A DNA stretch of 34,907 bases from Methylobacterium indicum (GCF_001043895.1 NZ_JTHF01000114.1:1-34907); one strand, 5' to 3'; counted from the stretch's first letter, positions 8,225 through 17,507 are shown. A program made the numbers and translations. Notes: generated from the sequence alone by a model not told the origin.

Positions 8225-9780
8225 GCGCCCCCGCGGTCAAGGCCAGCGGGCGCGACTGGCTCGCGGTGTTCGGGGCGATCCTCGGCGCCTTCACGGCGAT
8301 CCTCGACATCCAGATCACCAACGCCTCGCTCTCCGACATCCAGGGCGCGCTCGGCGCCTCGACGGAGGAGGGCAGCTGGATCTCGACCGCCTACCTGATG
8401 GCCGAGATCATCGTGATCCCGCTCACCGGCTGGCTCTCCTCGGTGATCGGCCTGCGCCGCTACCTCGCGGTCAACACCATCCTGTTCACCGGCTTCTCGC
8501 TCGCCTGCGCGCTCTCGACGTCGTTGAGCCAGATGATTTTTTTTCGCGCCGGCCAGGGCTTCACCGGCGGGGTGCTGATCCCGACCGCGATCGTCATCGT
8601 GCGCACCCGCCTGCCGAAGAGCCAGCAGCCGGTCGGCATCGCACTGTTCGGCCTCACCGCCACCTTCGCGCCGGCCATCGGCCCGACGGTCGGCGGCTGG
8701 CTCACCGACAACCTGTCCTGGCACTACATCTTCTACCTGAACCTGATCTTCGGGCCGCTCGCCGCCGCGATCCAGCTCGGCGCCTTCGAATCGGTGCCGG
8801 CGCGTTGGGGCGAGCTCTTGAAGGGCGACTGGATCGGCATCGGCCTGATGGCGACCGGGCTGCCCGCCCTGACCTTCGTGCTGGAGGAAGGCCAGCGCAA
8901 GGACTGGTTCGGCTCGCCCATCATCGTCAAGGCGAGCCTGCTGGCGGTTCTCGGCATCTCCGGCTTCATCATCCGCGAACTGACCGCCGCGCGGCCCTTC
9001 ATCAACCTCAGGGTGCTGGCCAACCGCTCGGTCGGCGGCGCCTGCGTGCTGATGACGGTGCTGGGCGCGGTCTCGTTCGGGTCGATCTACATCATCCCGG
9101 TCTATTGCGCCCAGATCCAGGGCTACAATGCCCAGCAGATCGGCTACGTGGTGATGTGGTCGGGCCTGCCGCAGCTCGTGCTGTTCCCGATGATGCCGCT
9201 GATCATGCGGGCGGTCGACGCGCGCCTCCTCGTCATCACCGGCACCTTGTTCTTCATCGCGAGCTGCTGGATCAACGTGGGTCTCACCCACGATGTCGGC
9301 GCCGACCAGCTGATCCTGCCGCAGCTGATGCGCGCCATCGGCCAGCCGCTCTTCACCATCCCGCTGTCCCAGCTCTCGACCGCGGGGCTGGCGCCGCGCG
9401 ACACCGCGGACGCCTCGGCGCTCTCCAACATGATGCGCAACCTCGGCGGCTCGATCGGCATCGCCATGCTGTCGACGATGATCGACCGGCGCGAGCACAT
9501 GCACTTCTCGGTGCTGGCCGAGGCGATCACCGTCAACGCCACCCGGACGCAGGCGCGGCTCGCGACGCTGGCGGCCGGCCTGCACGGCCACATCGCCGAT
9601 CCGCTCGCCGCCAAGGCGGCGGCGGTGGGCATGCTGGCGCAACAGGTGCGGCGCGAGGCCTATGTCATGGCCTATGCGGACGGGTTCTGGCTCGTCGGGG
9701 TGAGCCTGGTCCTGAGCCTCGCGGTGGTGGCGGTGCTGAAGAAGCCGCCGAAGGTATCGGGGCCGGTCGAGGCGCATTGA
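8221..9780 (+). CDS. emrB: DHA2-family MFS drug exporter (EmrB type)
   Basis: This is a major facilitator transporter of the 14-helix DHA2 (EmrB/QacA) family, 519 residues, using the proton gradient to export drugs or other toxic compounds. Early conserved segments include the TM1 region with DIQITNASL, the EEGSWISTAYLMAEIIVIPL stretch, and the FFRAGQGFTGGVLIPTA motif of TM4-5. It pairs with the adaptor encoded just upstream (ATGA overlap). A run of eight T bases at 8537-8544 encodes I-F-F in TM4, which is unusual in such GC-rich coding DNA. After the stop, transcription meets a long hairpin element and then the convergent thrS. The substrate is unknown. Confidence 0.92.
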   Translation: MSAPAVKASGRDWLAVFGAILGAFTAILDIQITNASLSDIQGALGASTEEGSWISTAYLMAEIIVIPLTGWLSSVIGLRRYLAVNTILFTGFSLACALSTSLSQMIFFRAGQGFTGGVLIPTAIVIVRTRLPKSQQPVGIALFGLTATFAPAIGPTVGGWLTDNLSWHYIFYLNLIFGPLAAAIQLGAFESVPARWGELLKGDWIGIGLMATGLPALTFVLEEGQRKDWFGSPIIVKASLLAVLGISGFIIRELTAARPFINLRVLANRSVGGACVLMTVLGAVSFGSIYIIPVYCAQIQGYNAQQIGYVVMWSGLPQLVLFPMMPLIMRAVDARLLVITGTLFFIASCWINVGLTHDVGADQLILPQLMRAIGQPLFTIPLSQLSTAGLAPRDTADASALSNMMRNLGGSIGIAMLSTMIDRREHMHFSVLAEAITVNATRTQARLATLAAGLHGHIADPLAAKAAAVGMLAQQVRREAYVMAYADGFWLVGVSLVLSLAVVAVLKKPPKVSGPVEAH

Positions 9781-9816
9781 GGCCGATCATGGTCACACGC
9801 CGGCCGGTGCGCGTGA

Positions 9817-10090
9817 CCCCTCCCCCGCAGAGGCTAGCATGTTCACACATCTCGGTTTGAGCCCTTCTCCTTTTGAAGGTAGCGCGCCTCTCCTCCCCCT
9901 TGTGGGGAGGAGCCGGAGGTGGGGGTGGTGCCGGATAAGGCTCAGCGGTGCCTTCTGCACCACCCCCACGCGGGATCTTCGATCCCCATAGCCCCTCCCC
10001 ACAAGGAGGAGGGGAAGCGCGCTTACTTTCGATGGGTTAGCATTCAGAGGAGAAGTGTGAATCCGCTAGCCCGCAGAGGGGGGAGGGTTC
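9817..10090. repeat. Long imperfect inverted-repeat element between emrB and thrS
   Basis: This roughly 270-base non-coding stretch folds onto itself over almost its whole length. The outer ends are ACCCCTCCCCCGCAGAGG, then CTAGC, on the left; on the right, GCTAGC then CCGCAGAGGGGGGAGGGT. Both arms next contain TTCACAC, then GCGCGC, then TTGTGGGGAGG, then GGTGGGGGTGGTGC near the centre (around 9918-9967). It has no reading frame and sits between convergent genes, as MITE/REP-like palindromic elements or strong bidirectional terminators do. It fills the gap between 9781 and 10100, in which I see no gene. Confidence 0.75.
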
Positions 10091-10100
10091 CGAGGGCGCG

Positions 10101-12113
10101 CTACGGCACCGGCGTTTCCCCGTGCTGCCCGTCGAGCGCCACGCCCTCGCTCGGCACGCTGTCGGCTACGGCCTGCGCCCGGCGCAAATCCGGAAAACTC
10201 GCCTCGGCGACGAGTTCGGCCAGGGCCTGATCGAGCGGCAGGGTGCGGCTCTGCGGGCTGCCCAGGCGGCGGATCGAGACGGTGCGCTCCTCGCCCTCCT
10301 TGCGGCCGACGACCAGCATCACCGGCACCTTGGCGTGGGAATGCTCGCGGACCTTGTAGTTGATCTTCTCGTTGCGAAGATCGGCCTCGGCCCGCAGGCC
10401 CGCCGCATCCGCCGCCCTCAACACCTCGCGAGCATAGGGGTCGGCCTCGCCGGTGATCGTCGCGACGACCACCTGGAGCGGCGCCAGCCAGAGCGGGAAG
10501 TGGCCGGCGAAATGCTCGATCAGGATGCCGGTGAAGCGCTCCATCGAGCCGCAGATCGCCCGGTGGACCATGACCGGGGTCTTCTTCTGCCCGTCGGCAT
10601 CGACGAAGAAGGCGCCGAACCGCTCCGGCAGGTTGAAGTCGACCTGCGTCGTGCCGCATTGCCAGTCGCGGCCGATGGCGTCGCGCAGCACGTACTCGAA
10701 CTTCGGGCCGTAGAAGGCGCCCTCCCCCGGGTTGATCGCGGTCTTGATCCGCCCGCCGGACTGCTCCTCGATCTGGGCCAGCACCCGGGTCATCACCTCC
10801 TCGGCATGGTCCCACAGGGCGTCCGAGCCGACGCGCTTCTCCGGCCGCGTCGAGAGCTTCACGACGATCTCGTCGAAGCCGAAATCGGCGTAGGTGGAGA
10901 GGATCAGGTCGTTGATCTTCAGGCACTCGGCGGCGAGCTGGTCCTCGGTGCAGAAGACGTGGGCGTCGTCCTGCGTGAAGGCGCGCACCCGCATCAGCCC
11001 GTGCAGCGCCCCCGAGGGCTCGTAGCGCGAGACCGCGCCGAACTCGGCCATGCGCAGCGGCAGGTCGCGGTACGACTTGAGCCCGTGCTTGAAGATCTGG
11101 ACGTGGCCGGGGCAGTTCATCGGCTTGATCGCGAAGACGCGGTCGTCCTCGGTCTTCGTGACGAACATGTTCTCCCGGTACCAGTCCCAGTGGCCGGAGG
11201 TCTCCCATAAGGCCTTGTCGAGGATCTGCGGCGCGTTCACCTCGGCATAGTCGCCCTTCAGGCGCCGGCGCATATAGGCGATCAGCGACTGGAACAGCGT
11301 CCAGCCCTTCGGATGCCAGAACACCACGCCCGGCCCCTCCTCCTGGAAGTGGAAGAGGTCCATCTCGCGGCCGAGCTTGCGGTGGTCGCGGCGCTCGGCC
11401 TCGGCCAGGCGGTTCAGGTAGGCATCGAGGTCCGCCTGGTTCGCCCAGGCCGTGCCGTAGATCCGGCTCAGCATCGGCTTCGTCGAATCGCCGCGCCAAT
11501 AGGCGCCCGCCACCTTCATCAGCTTGAAGGCACCGCCGATCTTGGCGGTCGAGGTCATGTGCGGGCCGCGGCAGAGGTCGAACCACTCGCCCTGGCGGTA
11601 GATCCGCAGGTCCTCGCCCGGCGGGATCGCGTCGACGAGCTCGACCTTGAAGTTTTCGCCCTTCTGCTCGAACAGCGTGCGCACGTCGTCGCGGGCCCAG
11701 ACCTCCTTGGTGAAGGGAGCGTCGCGGGCGATGATCTCGCGCATCCGCGCCTCGATCGCCGGGAAATCGTCCGGCGAGAACGGGGTCTCGCGGTGGAAGT
11801 CGTAGTAGAAGCCGTTCTCGATCACCGGGCCGATCGTGACCTGCGTCTCGGGCCACAGCGACTGCACGGCCTCCGCCAGCACGTGGGCGCAATCGTGACG
11901 GATCAGCTCGAGCGCCCGCGGGTCGGTGCGGTCGAGGAACTCGATGCGGGCATCCTGGGCGATCGTGTCGTCGAGGTCGCGGACGGTCCCGTCGAGGGCC
12001 ATGGCGACGGTGCGCTTGGCGAGCGACTTGGCGATGCCCTCGACGACGGCGCGGCCGGTGACGGCGCCGTCGAACGAACGGGTGGCGCCATCGGGGAATG
12101 TCAGGATCGGCAT
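10101..12113 (-). CDS. thrS: Threonyl-tRNA synthetase
   Basis: This class II aminoacyl-tRNA synthetase charges tRNA-Thr in the cytoplasm. The product is about 670 residues, slightly longer than the E. coli enzyme. Domains in order are an N-terminal TGS domain (from MPILTFPDG), the editing domain with [10 protein letters not shown], the catalytic core with [20 protein letters not shown], the motif 2 region [20 protein letters not shown], and the C-terminal anticodon-binding domain ([20 protein letters not shown]). The conserved zinc-binding cysteine and histidines of the core are present. The start is either ATG 12113 or TTG 12122. AGGAG lies four bases before the TTG and thirteen before the ATG, so the longer form (673 residues) is possible. 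A good promoter lies at 12221-12249. Confidence 0.97.
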   Translation of the reverse strand: MPILTFPDGATRSFDGAVTGRAVVEGIAKSLAKRTVAMALDGTVRDLDDTIAQDARIEFLDRTDPRALELIRHDCAHVLAEAVQSLWPETQVTIGPVIENGFYYDFHRETPFSPDDFPAIEARMREIIARDAPFTKEVWARDDVRTLFEQKGENFKVELVDAIPPGEDLRIYRQGEWFDLCRGPHMTSTAKIGGAFKLMKVAGAYWRGDSTKPMLSRIYGTAWANQADLDAYLNRLAEAERRDHRKLGREMDLFHFQEEGPGVVFWHPKGWTLFQSLIAYMRRRLKGDYAEVNAPQILDKALWETSGHWDWYRENMFVTKTEDDRVFAIKPMNCPGHVQIFKHGLKSYRDLPLRMAEFGAVSRYEPSGALHGLMRVRAFTQDDAHVFCTEDQLAAECLKINDLILSTYADFGFDEIVVKLSTRPEKRVGSDALWDHAEEVMTRVLAQIEEQSGGRIKTAINPGEGAFYGPKFEYVLRDAIGRDWQCGTTQVDFNLPERFGAFFVDADGQKKTPVMVHRAICGSMERFTGILIEHFAGHFPLWLAPLQVVVATITGEADPYAREVLRAADAAGLRAEADLRNEKINYKVREHSHAKVPVMLVVGRKEGEERTVSIRRLGSPQSRTLPLDQALAELVAEASFPDLRRAQAVADSVPSEGVALDGQHGETPVP

Positions 12114-12220
12114 GGTCTTCAAAGGACTCCTCGGGGCTCACTCCTGCGCACGGTGCAGGTAAGCCGGGGGGTGGACACGAAGTCCGGCGGGCTCGATTCG
12201 GCCGCGCACCGGACCGGCGC

Positions 12221-12249
12221 CCTATACCAGCGATGACGGGACATGTCAG
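12221..12249 (-). promoter_or_regulatory. Sigma-70-type promoter for thrS
   Basis: On the minus strand, CTGACA (12249-12244) is separated by exactly 17 bases from TATAGG (12226-12221), about 100 bases upstream of thrS. This close match to a housekeeping promoter stands out in such GC-rich DNA. No T-box-like leader is visible between it and the gene. Confidence 0.5.
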
Positions 12250-12283
12250 ACACAGTTCCGCGCCTTCGCGCCCCTGGCTACCG

Positions 12284-12598
12284 TTAGCCCTCGACGCTCT
12301 CGCAGAGCGGCGGCGGGGCGTTGACCCCGCGCCAGCGGGCATAGGCCCAGGGGCGGTGCCAGGCTCCGGGCGGGAGCGTCTCGGGCACGAGGTCGATGCC
12401 GTGGGTGCCGAGCGGGCCGCAGCGGCAGATCCGGGCGAACCCCATCCAGCCGCCGGCCCACAGGCCGTGGCGCTGGATCGCCTCGTCGGTGTAGGCCGAG
12501 CAGGACGGCCAGTGCCGGCACTGGCGCCCGACGAGGCCCGACAGCGAGAGCTGGTAGCCGCGGATGGCGAGATGCGCCGCGCGGCGGGCCGGGCTCAT
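12284..12598 (-). CDS. yidD: Membrane protein insertion efficiency factor YidD
   Basis: YidD is a small protein (104 residues) at the inner face of the membrane that aids YidC/Sec-dependent insertion of membrane proteins. The family core is clear: an amphipathic N-terminal helix (LAIRGYQLSLSGLVG), then CRHWPSCSAYTDEAIQRHG, then the GWMGFARICRCGPLGTHGID segment with paired cysteines. The ATG at 12598 overlaps the stop of the upstream scaffold gene by four bases (ATGA), so the two are translationally coupled. This iscU-like/yidD pairing beside folE is, to my knowledge, common in alphaproteobacteria. In most other bacteria yidD lies beside rnpA and yidC. Confidence 0.93.
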   Translation of the reverse strand: MSPARRAAHLAIRGYQLSLSGLVGRQCRHWPSCSAYTDEAIQRHGLWAGGWMGFARICRCGPLGTHGIDLVPETLPPGAWHRPWAYARWRGVNAPPPLCESVEG

Positions 12599-13041
12599 GC
12601 CGGCACCGCCTCTTTCCTGGCGGCGATCTGGTCGAGCGCATCGACCACGGCGTCGAAGGTGAGCAGCGTCGAGGCGTGGCGGGCCTTGAAGTCCCGCACC
12701 GGCTCCAGCACGGCGAAGTCGGCGAACTTGCCCCCGGGCGCCGGGCCGCCCTCCTTGAGCATCCGCCGCACGGTGTCGCGCAACGCGCGCAGCTCGTCGG
12801 CGCTCGCCCCGACGGCATGGCGGGCCATCAGCGAGGAGGCGGCCTGGCCGAGCGCGCAGGCCTTCACGTCGTGGGCGAAGTCGGTGACCGTATCGCCCTC
12901 GGTGGCGAGGTCGACGGTCACGGTCGAGCCGCACAGCTTCGAATGCTTGGACGCGCTCGCTCCCGGCGCCGGCAACCGGCCGAGGCGGGGGATGTCCGCC
13001 GCAAGGGCAAGGATGCGGGCGTTGTAGATGTCGTCGAGCAT
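12595..13041 (-). CDS. Iron-sulfur cluster assembly scaffold protein (IscU/SufU-like)
   Basis: This 148-residue protein of the NifU-N/IscU/SufU fold would be a cytoplasmic scaffold or sulfur-transfer partner for Fe-S cluster assembly. It starts with the typical MLDDIYNARIL. It has the first two scaffold cysteines, in SKLCGSTVTVDL and in HDVKACALGQAASS. The third conserved cysteine, normally in the C-terminal R-x-K-C helix, is replaced: the matching segment reads DFKARHASTLL. It may therefore not hold a cluster in the standard way. The ATG at 13041 is used because the longer frame has no family-like residues before it. It overlaps yidD by four bases and is divergent from folE. Confidence 0.85.
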   Translation of the reverse strand: MLDDIYNARILALAADIPRLGRLPAPGASASKHSKLCGSTVTVDLATEGDTVTDFAHDVKACALGQAASSLMARHAVGASADELRALRDTVRRMLKEGGPAPGGKFADFAVLEPVRDFKARHASTLLTFDAVVDALDQIAARKEAVPA

Positions 13042-13164
13042 GGCAGTCGTACTTTGGGCGAGAGGGGCCACCGGACTGACGAATCGGGCTTGACCGGACG
13101 GGTCCGACTTTGGCTTGACGGGCGGATGCATCGGGGCGCAAGGACCTGCCGCGCCCCCGGCGCA

Positions 13165-13193
13165 TTGCGCGGCCGAGCCGGACCCGTGATATA
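13165..13193 (+). promoter_or_regulatory. Possible promoter upstream of folE
   Basis: TTGCGC (13165-13170) is followed after 17 bases by GATATA (13188-13193), about 120 bases upstream of the folE start, in the 275-base gap shared with the divergent scaffold gene. The match is partial, so this is tentative. Confidence 0.3.
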
Positions 13194-13316
13194 GGCGGCG
13201 ATGCCCGGTTCCGCGAGACGCGGCCGGGTCGCGGTGCGAATGACGCGACGGCAGGACGACCCCGACGAGCCGGATTTTCGGGTCGACACGATCTTGCCCA
13301 CGATCTTGGAGGCGTG

Positions 13317-13972
<656 letters not shown>

Positions 13973-13976
<4 letters not shown>

Positions 13977-14395
13977 CCCTGCTCCCCACCTTCGCCCCGC
14001 CCGGCTCCAAGCGCGAGCTGGAAGAAGGCGAGACCTTCACGCCGCGCTTCGGCCCGGACGGCCTGATCACTGCAGTCGCGGTCGATGCCGATACCGGCGA
14101 GATGCTGATGCTCGCCCACATGAACGCCGAGTCGCTGGCGCGCACGCTCGCCACCGGCGAGGCCTGGTACTGGTCGCGCTCGCGCGGGGAGCTCTGGCAC
14201 AAGGGCGCCACCAGCGGGCAGATCCAGACGCTCGTCGAGATGCGGGTCGATTGCGACCAGGACGCGCTGCTGCTGCGGGTGCGCGTCGGTGGCGATGGCG
14301 GGTGCTGCCATACCGGGCGGCGGTCCTGCTTCTATCGGGGCGTGAGCTACGATCCCGAAAGCGGAGCGGTGACGCTGGTTCCCCGCGCTTCGTAG
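13973..14395 (+). CDS. hisI: Phosphoribosyl-AMP cyclohydrolase
   Basis: HisI (140 residues) opens the purine ring of phosphoribosyl-AMP in the third step of histidine biosynthesis. It is the stand-alone cyclohydrolase, with no HisE domain. Family hallmarks are present: [39 protein letters not shown], the metal-binding [12 protein letters not shown] and the zinc-site [14 protein letters not shown]. The ATG at 13973 overlaps the folE stop by four bases, so the two are co-translated. Both enzymes are purine-ring cyclohydrolases. A perfect hairpin with a T-run lies 14 bases after the stop. Confidence 0.96.
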
Positions 14396-14408
14396 GGCAC
14401 TGCGGCTC

Positions 14409-14439
14409 AACCCTCCCCCGCAGAGGGGGGAGGGTTTTT
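14409..14439 (+). terminator. Rho-independent terminator after hisI
   Basis: AACCCTCCCCC (14409-14419) pairs perfectly with GGGGGAGGGTT (14426-14436) around a six-base loop, and the plus strand then reads TTTTT (14435-14439). It ends folE-hisI. The same stem sequence with the GCAGAG loop recurs at the two ends of the long inverted-repeat element at 9817-10090. Confidence 0.85.
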
Positions 14440-14444
14440 GGCGT

Positions 14445-14867
14445 TCAGCGCTTCAGCGCCGCCAATCCCTTCAGATAGATCTCCGGCAACCCGTTCTCCC
14501 GGCCCGCCGCGATCACGCCTTCCAGGTAGCCCGGTCGCGGCACGCCGCCATTGCCGCGGCCGAGATAGACCAGCGCCCGCCGCACCCCGCCCTCGGTCGA
14601 GACGGGCTGCTGCGCCTTGACGTAGAGCCCGCTCGCCACGCCCTCGTAGCGGTCGAGGGCGGGCACGTCGCTGAGCGCCAGATCCCACAGCACGCCCCAG
14701 ACCGTGCCCGAAGGCCAGCGCTCCACCGAGGCGTAGCCCTCGCGCATGATCACCAGGCGGTGGCGGTTGAGCCGGCCGAGGCCGAGGACCCGCGAGGCGG
14801 GGCAGCGCCGGGCCATGGCGGCCCGGTCCATGTTGGAGCCGTAGGCGAAGTAGAGCGGCACGACCAA
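14445..14867 (-). CDS. Gamma-glutamylcyclotransferase-like protein
   Basis: This 140-residue protein has the gamma-glutamylcyclotransferase/AIG2-like fold. The glycine-rich YFAYGSNMD motif near the N-terminus forms the substrate cavity, and DRYEGV in the middle carries the conserved acidic residue region. Known relatives release 5-oxoproline from gamma-glutamyl compounds, but many bacterial members have no proven substrate. It begins four bases after the pccA stop, so it is almost certainly in that operon. The start is either TTG 14867 or GTG 14861, with no clear ribosome-binding site, so translation may depend on re-initiation after pccA. The convergent hisI terminator lies just beyond its stop. 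Confidence 0.8.
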   Translation of the reverse strand: MVVPLYFAYGSNMDRAAMARRCPASRVLGLGRLNRHRLVIMREGYASVERWPSGTVWGVLWDLALSDVPALDRYEGVASGLYVKAQQPVSTEGGVRRALVYLGRGNGGVPRPGYLEGVIAAGRENGLPEIYLKGLAALKR

Positions 14868-14871
14868 CCGG

Positions 14872-16875
14872 TCAGGCGAATTCGAGGATCACCGCGTCGA
14901 CCGCGAGGCTGTCGCCTTCCTTGGCCTGGATGGTCTGGACGGTGCCGTCGCGCTCGGCGCGCAGCACGTTCTCCATCTTCATCGCCTCGACGATCGCCAG
15001 CGGCTCGCCGGCCTTCACCTCTTGGCCGGGGGTGACCATGATGCTCTTCACCAGCCCCGGCATCGGGCAGAGCAGCTGCTTGCCCGAGCCGCCGACCTCC
15101 TTGACCGGCATCAGGGCGGCGAGTTCCGCCTCGCGCTTGGTATAGACTCGGGCCTCGGCGGCAGCGCCCGCGTGGTGCAGCAGCACGCCGTTCAGGAGGG
15201 ACCGGACCTGAACCGCCGCCATCTCGCCGTCGATCAGGCCGGTCCAGACCGGCTCGCCCGGCAGCCAGTCGCTGTCGACCTGCCACTCGGTCCCGTCGGC
15301 GAAGGCGACCGAGACCCCGTCGTTGGTGGTCTCGACGATCGCCTCGAAGCGCTGGTCGCCGAGCATTACCACCCGCTCATGCTCGAAGCGCAGCAGGTAG
15401 GGCTCGCGCATCTGGCCCGAGATGCCGCGCTTGCGCTCGTTCTGCAGGTGGTCGATCGCAGCCGCCACCGCCGCCATCCGGCGCGCCACCTCGCCCTCGG
15501 GCTTCGGGGCCTCGAACCCGTTCGGAAACTCCTCGGCGATGAAGCCGGTGGAGAGCCGGCCCTCCTGCCAGCGCGGATGGTGCATCAGCGCCGAGAGGAA
15601 CGGGATGTTGTGGCGGATGCCGTCGATCGCGAAGGCGTCGAGGGCCTGGGCCTGCGAAGCAATCGCCTCGGCGCGGGTCGGCGCCCAGGTGACGAGCTTG
15701 GCGATCATCGGGTCGTAGTGGATCGCGATCTCGCTCCCCTCCTCGACGCCGGTGTCGTTGCGCACGATCGCCTCGCCGAACTCGCCCTCCTCCGGCGGCC
15801 GGTAGGTGGTGAGCCGGCCGATCGAGGGCAGGAAGTTGCGGGTCGGATCCTCGGCGTAGACCCGGCTCTCCACCGCCCAGCCGTTGAGCTTCACGTCGTT
15901 CTGGGTGACCGGCAGCGTCTCGCCGGCGGCGACCCGGATCATCAGCTCGACGAGGTCGAGGCCGGTGATCATCTCGGTCACCGGGTGCTCGACCTGGAGC
16001 CGGGTGTTCATCTCGAGGAAGTAGAACGACTTGTCCTGTCCGGCGACGAACTCGACGGTGCCGGCGGAATCGTAGTTCACGGCCTTGGCCAGGGCCACGG
16101 CCTGCTCGCCCATCTTGCGGCGGGTGGCCTCGTCGAGGAGCGGCGAGGGCGCCTCCTCGATGACCTTCTGGTTGCGGCGCTGGATCGAGCACTCGCGCTC
16201 GCCGAGATAGACGACGTTGCCGTGCTTGTCGCCGATGACCTGGATCTCGATGTGGCGCGGATCGGTGATGAACTTTTCCACGAAGACCCGGTCGTCGCCA
16301 AAGGACGAGGCGGCCTCGGAGCGGGCGCGGGCAAAGCCCTCCGCGACTTCATCCGCCGAATGCGCGATGCGCATGCCCTTGCCGCCGCCACCGGCCGAGG
16401 CCTTGATCATCACCGGATAGCCGATCTCGTCGGCGATGGTGACGGCGTGCTCCGGGCTCTCGATCACCCCGAGGAAGCCCGGCACGGTCGAGACGCTTGC
16501 CGCGGAGGCCGCCTTCTTCGACTCGATCTTGTCGCCCATGGCGGCGATGGCGCCCGGGTTCGGGCCGATGAACACGATGCCGGCGGCTTCGAGCGCCTTC
16601 GGGAAGGCCTCGCGCTCGGAGAGGAAGCCGTAGCCGGGATGCACCGCTTGCGCGCCGGTCTGCTTGCAGGCCTCCACGATCTTGTCGATGACGAGGTAGG
16701 ACTGGGCCGCGGCGGCCGGGCCGATATGCACCGCCTCGTCGGCCATGGCGACGTGCAGCGCGTCGCGGTCGGCGTCGGAATAGACCGCCACCGTCTTGAT
16801 CCCCATCCGGCGCGCCGTCTTGATGATGCGGCAGGCAATCTCGCCGCGGTTGGCGATCAGGATCTTGTCGAACAT
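14872..16875 (-). CDS. pccA: Propionyl-CoA carboxylase alpha subunit (biotin carboxylase + BCCP)
   Basis: This biotin-dependent carboxylase subunit (667 residues from ATG 16875) uses ATP and bicarbonate to carboxylate its own biotin, for transfer to propionyl-CoA by the beta subunit. In Methylobacterium the enzyme serves the ethylmalonyl-CoA pathway. It begins FDKILIANRGEIACRIIKTA, has the ATP-grasp glycine loop KASAGGGGKGMRIA, the EMNTRLQVEHPVTE catalytic segment, the PccA-type BT linker domain, and a C-terminal carrier domain with the biotin motif EAMKMEN (Lys633). The size and BT domain favour PccA over the short AccC or MccA. GTG 16887, with AAGG five bases upstream, is an alternative start adding four residues. 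The beta subunit gene is not in the window. Confidence 0.93.
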   Translation of the reverse strand: MFDKILIANRGEIACRIIKTARRMGIKTVAVYSDADRDALHVAMADEAVHIGPAAAAQSYLVIDKIVEACKQTGAQAVHPGYGFLSEREAFPKALEAAGIVFIGPNPGAIAAMGDKIESKKAASAASVSTVPGFLGVIESPEHAVTIADEIGYPVMIKASAGGGGKGMRIAHSADEVAEGFARARSEAASSFGDDRVFVEKFITDPRHIEIQVIGDKHGNVVYLGERECSIQRRNQKVIEEAPSPLLDEATRRKMGEQAVALAKAVNYDSAGTVEFVAGQDKSFYFLEMNTRLQVEHPVTEMITGLDLVELMIRVAAGETLPVTQNDVKLNGWAVESRVYAEDPTRNFLPSIGRLTTYRPPEEGEFGEAIVRNDTGVEEGSEIAIHYDPMIAKLVTWAPTRAEAIASQAQALDAFAIDGIRHNIPFLSALMHHPRWQEGRLSTGFIAEEFPNGFEAPKPEGEVARRMAAVAAAIDHLQNERKRGISGQMREPYLLRFEHERVVMLGDQRFEAIVETTNDGVSVAFADGTEWQVDSDWLPGEPVWTGLIDGEMAAVQVRSLLNGVLLHHAGAAAEARVYTKREAELAALMPVKEVGGSGKQLLCPMPGLVKSIMVTPGQEVKAGEPLAIVEAMKMENVLRAERDGTVQTIQAKEGDSLAVDAVILEFA

Positions 16876-16987
16876 CGGAGCGCGCACTCGAGCCTTGAGG
16901 AGAAGCCGGGCCGGGGTGGATCACACCCAAGCTCATCCCCGTTAAAGCATGGCGCGCGCGGCGCAAAGCCGGCTGTTCTCGGCCAAA

Positions 16988-17071
16988 GGGGCGAACCCCT
17001 TCACGCGGCCCAGCAGGGCGAAGCCCGTCGTCACGCGGCGCAGAAGGGCGGAGTCCGTCTTCATGCAGCAA
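16988..17071. repeat. Tandem ~30-base hairpin repeats, copy A
   Basis: Three degenerate units start at 16988, 17016 and 17046. Each has the form GGGCGAAGCCC, then GTCGTCACGCGG, then CGCAGCA. Each begins with a small hairpin (GGGC arm, short purine loop, GCCC arm). The last unit runs into the 3' end of the duplicated gene at 17061. A similar set lies at the matching place of copy B. Confidence 0.7.
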
Positions 17072-17507
17072 TGGCGTAGGCCAGGATCTCCTCCGCCTCG
17101 TCGCCCCCGGCCCGCGCCCGGTTGGCCTTGAGGGCAAAGCCGATCAGCACCGCGTCGTTGGTCTCGGCCTCGCGCACCACCTCGACGGCGATGCGGGCGC
17201 CGGTCGCGGTCGGCCCGCGGCCGCAACCGAGCGAGGCGGCGAGCCAGTGGGCGGTATCGGCGTCGATGTGCCCGGTCGGGCGCTCGCCCCAGACCGCGAA
17301 ATCGACCACCGCGGCGACCAGCCAGTCGGCGAAGGCGGCGTCGGCCACCGGGACCGCCCGGTCGAGACCGAACAGCATGTCGGCCTCGTCGCGGCAGGTC
17401 AGCCCGTCGGGCAGTACGGTCCGGCCGAGCTCGCGCACGTCCTCCAGGCCGAGGGTGCCGGCCGCGAGGATACGGTTGCAGAAGTGTTGCAGCGAAGCGT
17501 TGATCAT
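17061..17507 (-). CDS. Uncharacterised alphaproteobacterial protein, copy A of duplicated gene
   Basis: This is a 148-residue, probably cytoplasmic, mostly helical protein with no signal peptide or membrane helix. It resembles a group of uncharacterised alphaproteobacterial proteins with a TerB-like feel: pairs of acidic helices (LPDGLTCRDEADMLFGLDRA, then FADWLVAAVVDFAVWGERPT). I cannot assign a function. The ATG at 17507 is preceded by a GAGGAGGCATAGG region. The same 154 bases upstream are duplicated in copy B, so both copies probably keep their promoter. The protein differs from copy B (18503-18949) at one residue, Gly in LFGLDR where B has Ala. Confidence 0.75.
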   Translation of the reverse strand: MINASLQHFCNRILAAGTLGLEDVRELGRTVLPDGLTCRDEADMLFGLDRAVPVADAAFADWLVAAVVDFAVWGERPTGHIDADTAHWLAASLGCGRGPTATGARIAVEVVREAETNDAVLIGFALKANRARAGGDEAEEILAYAIAA

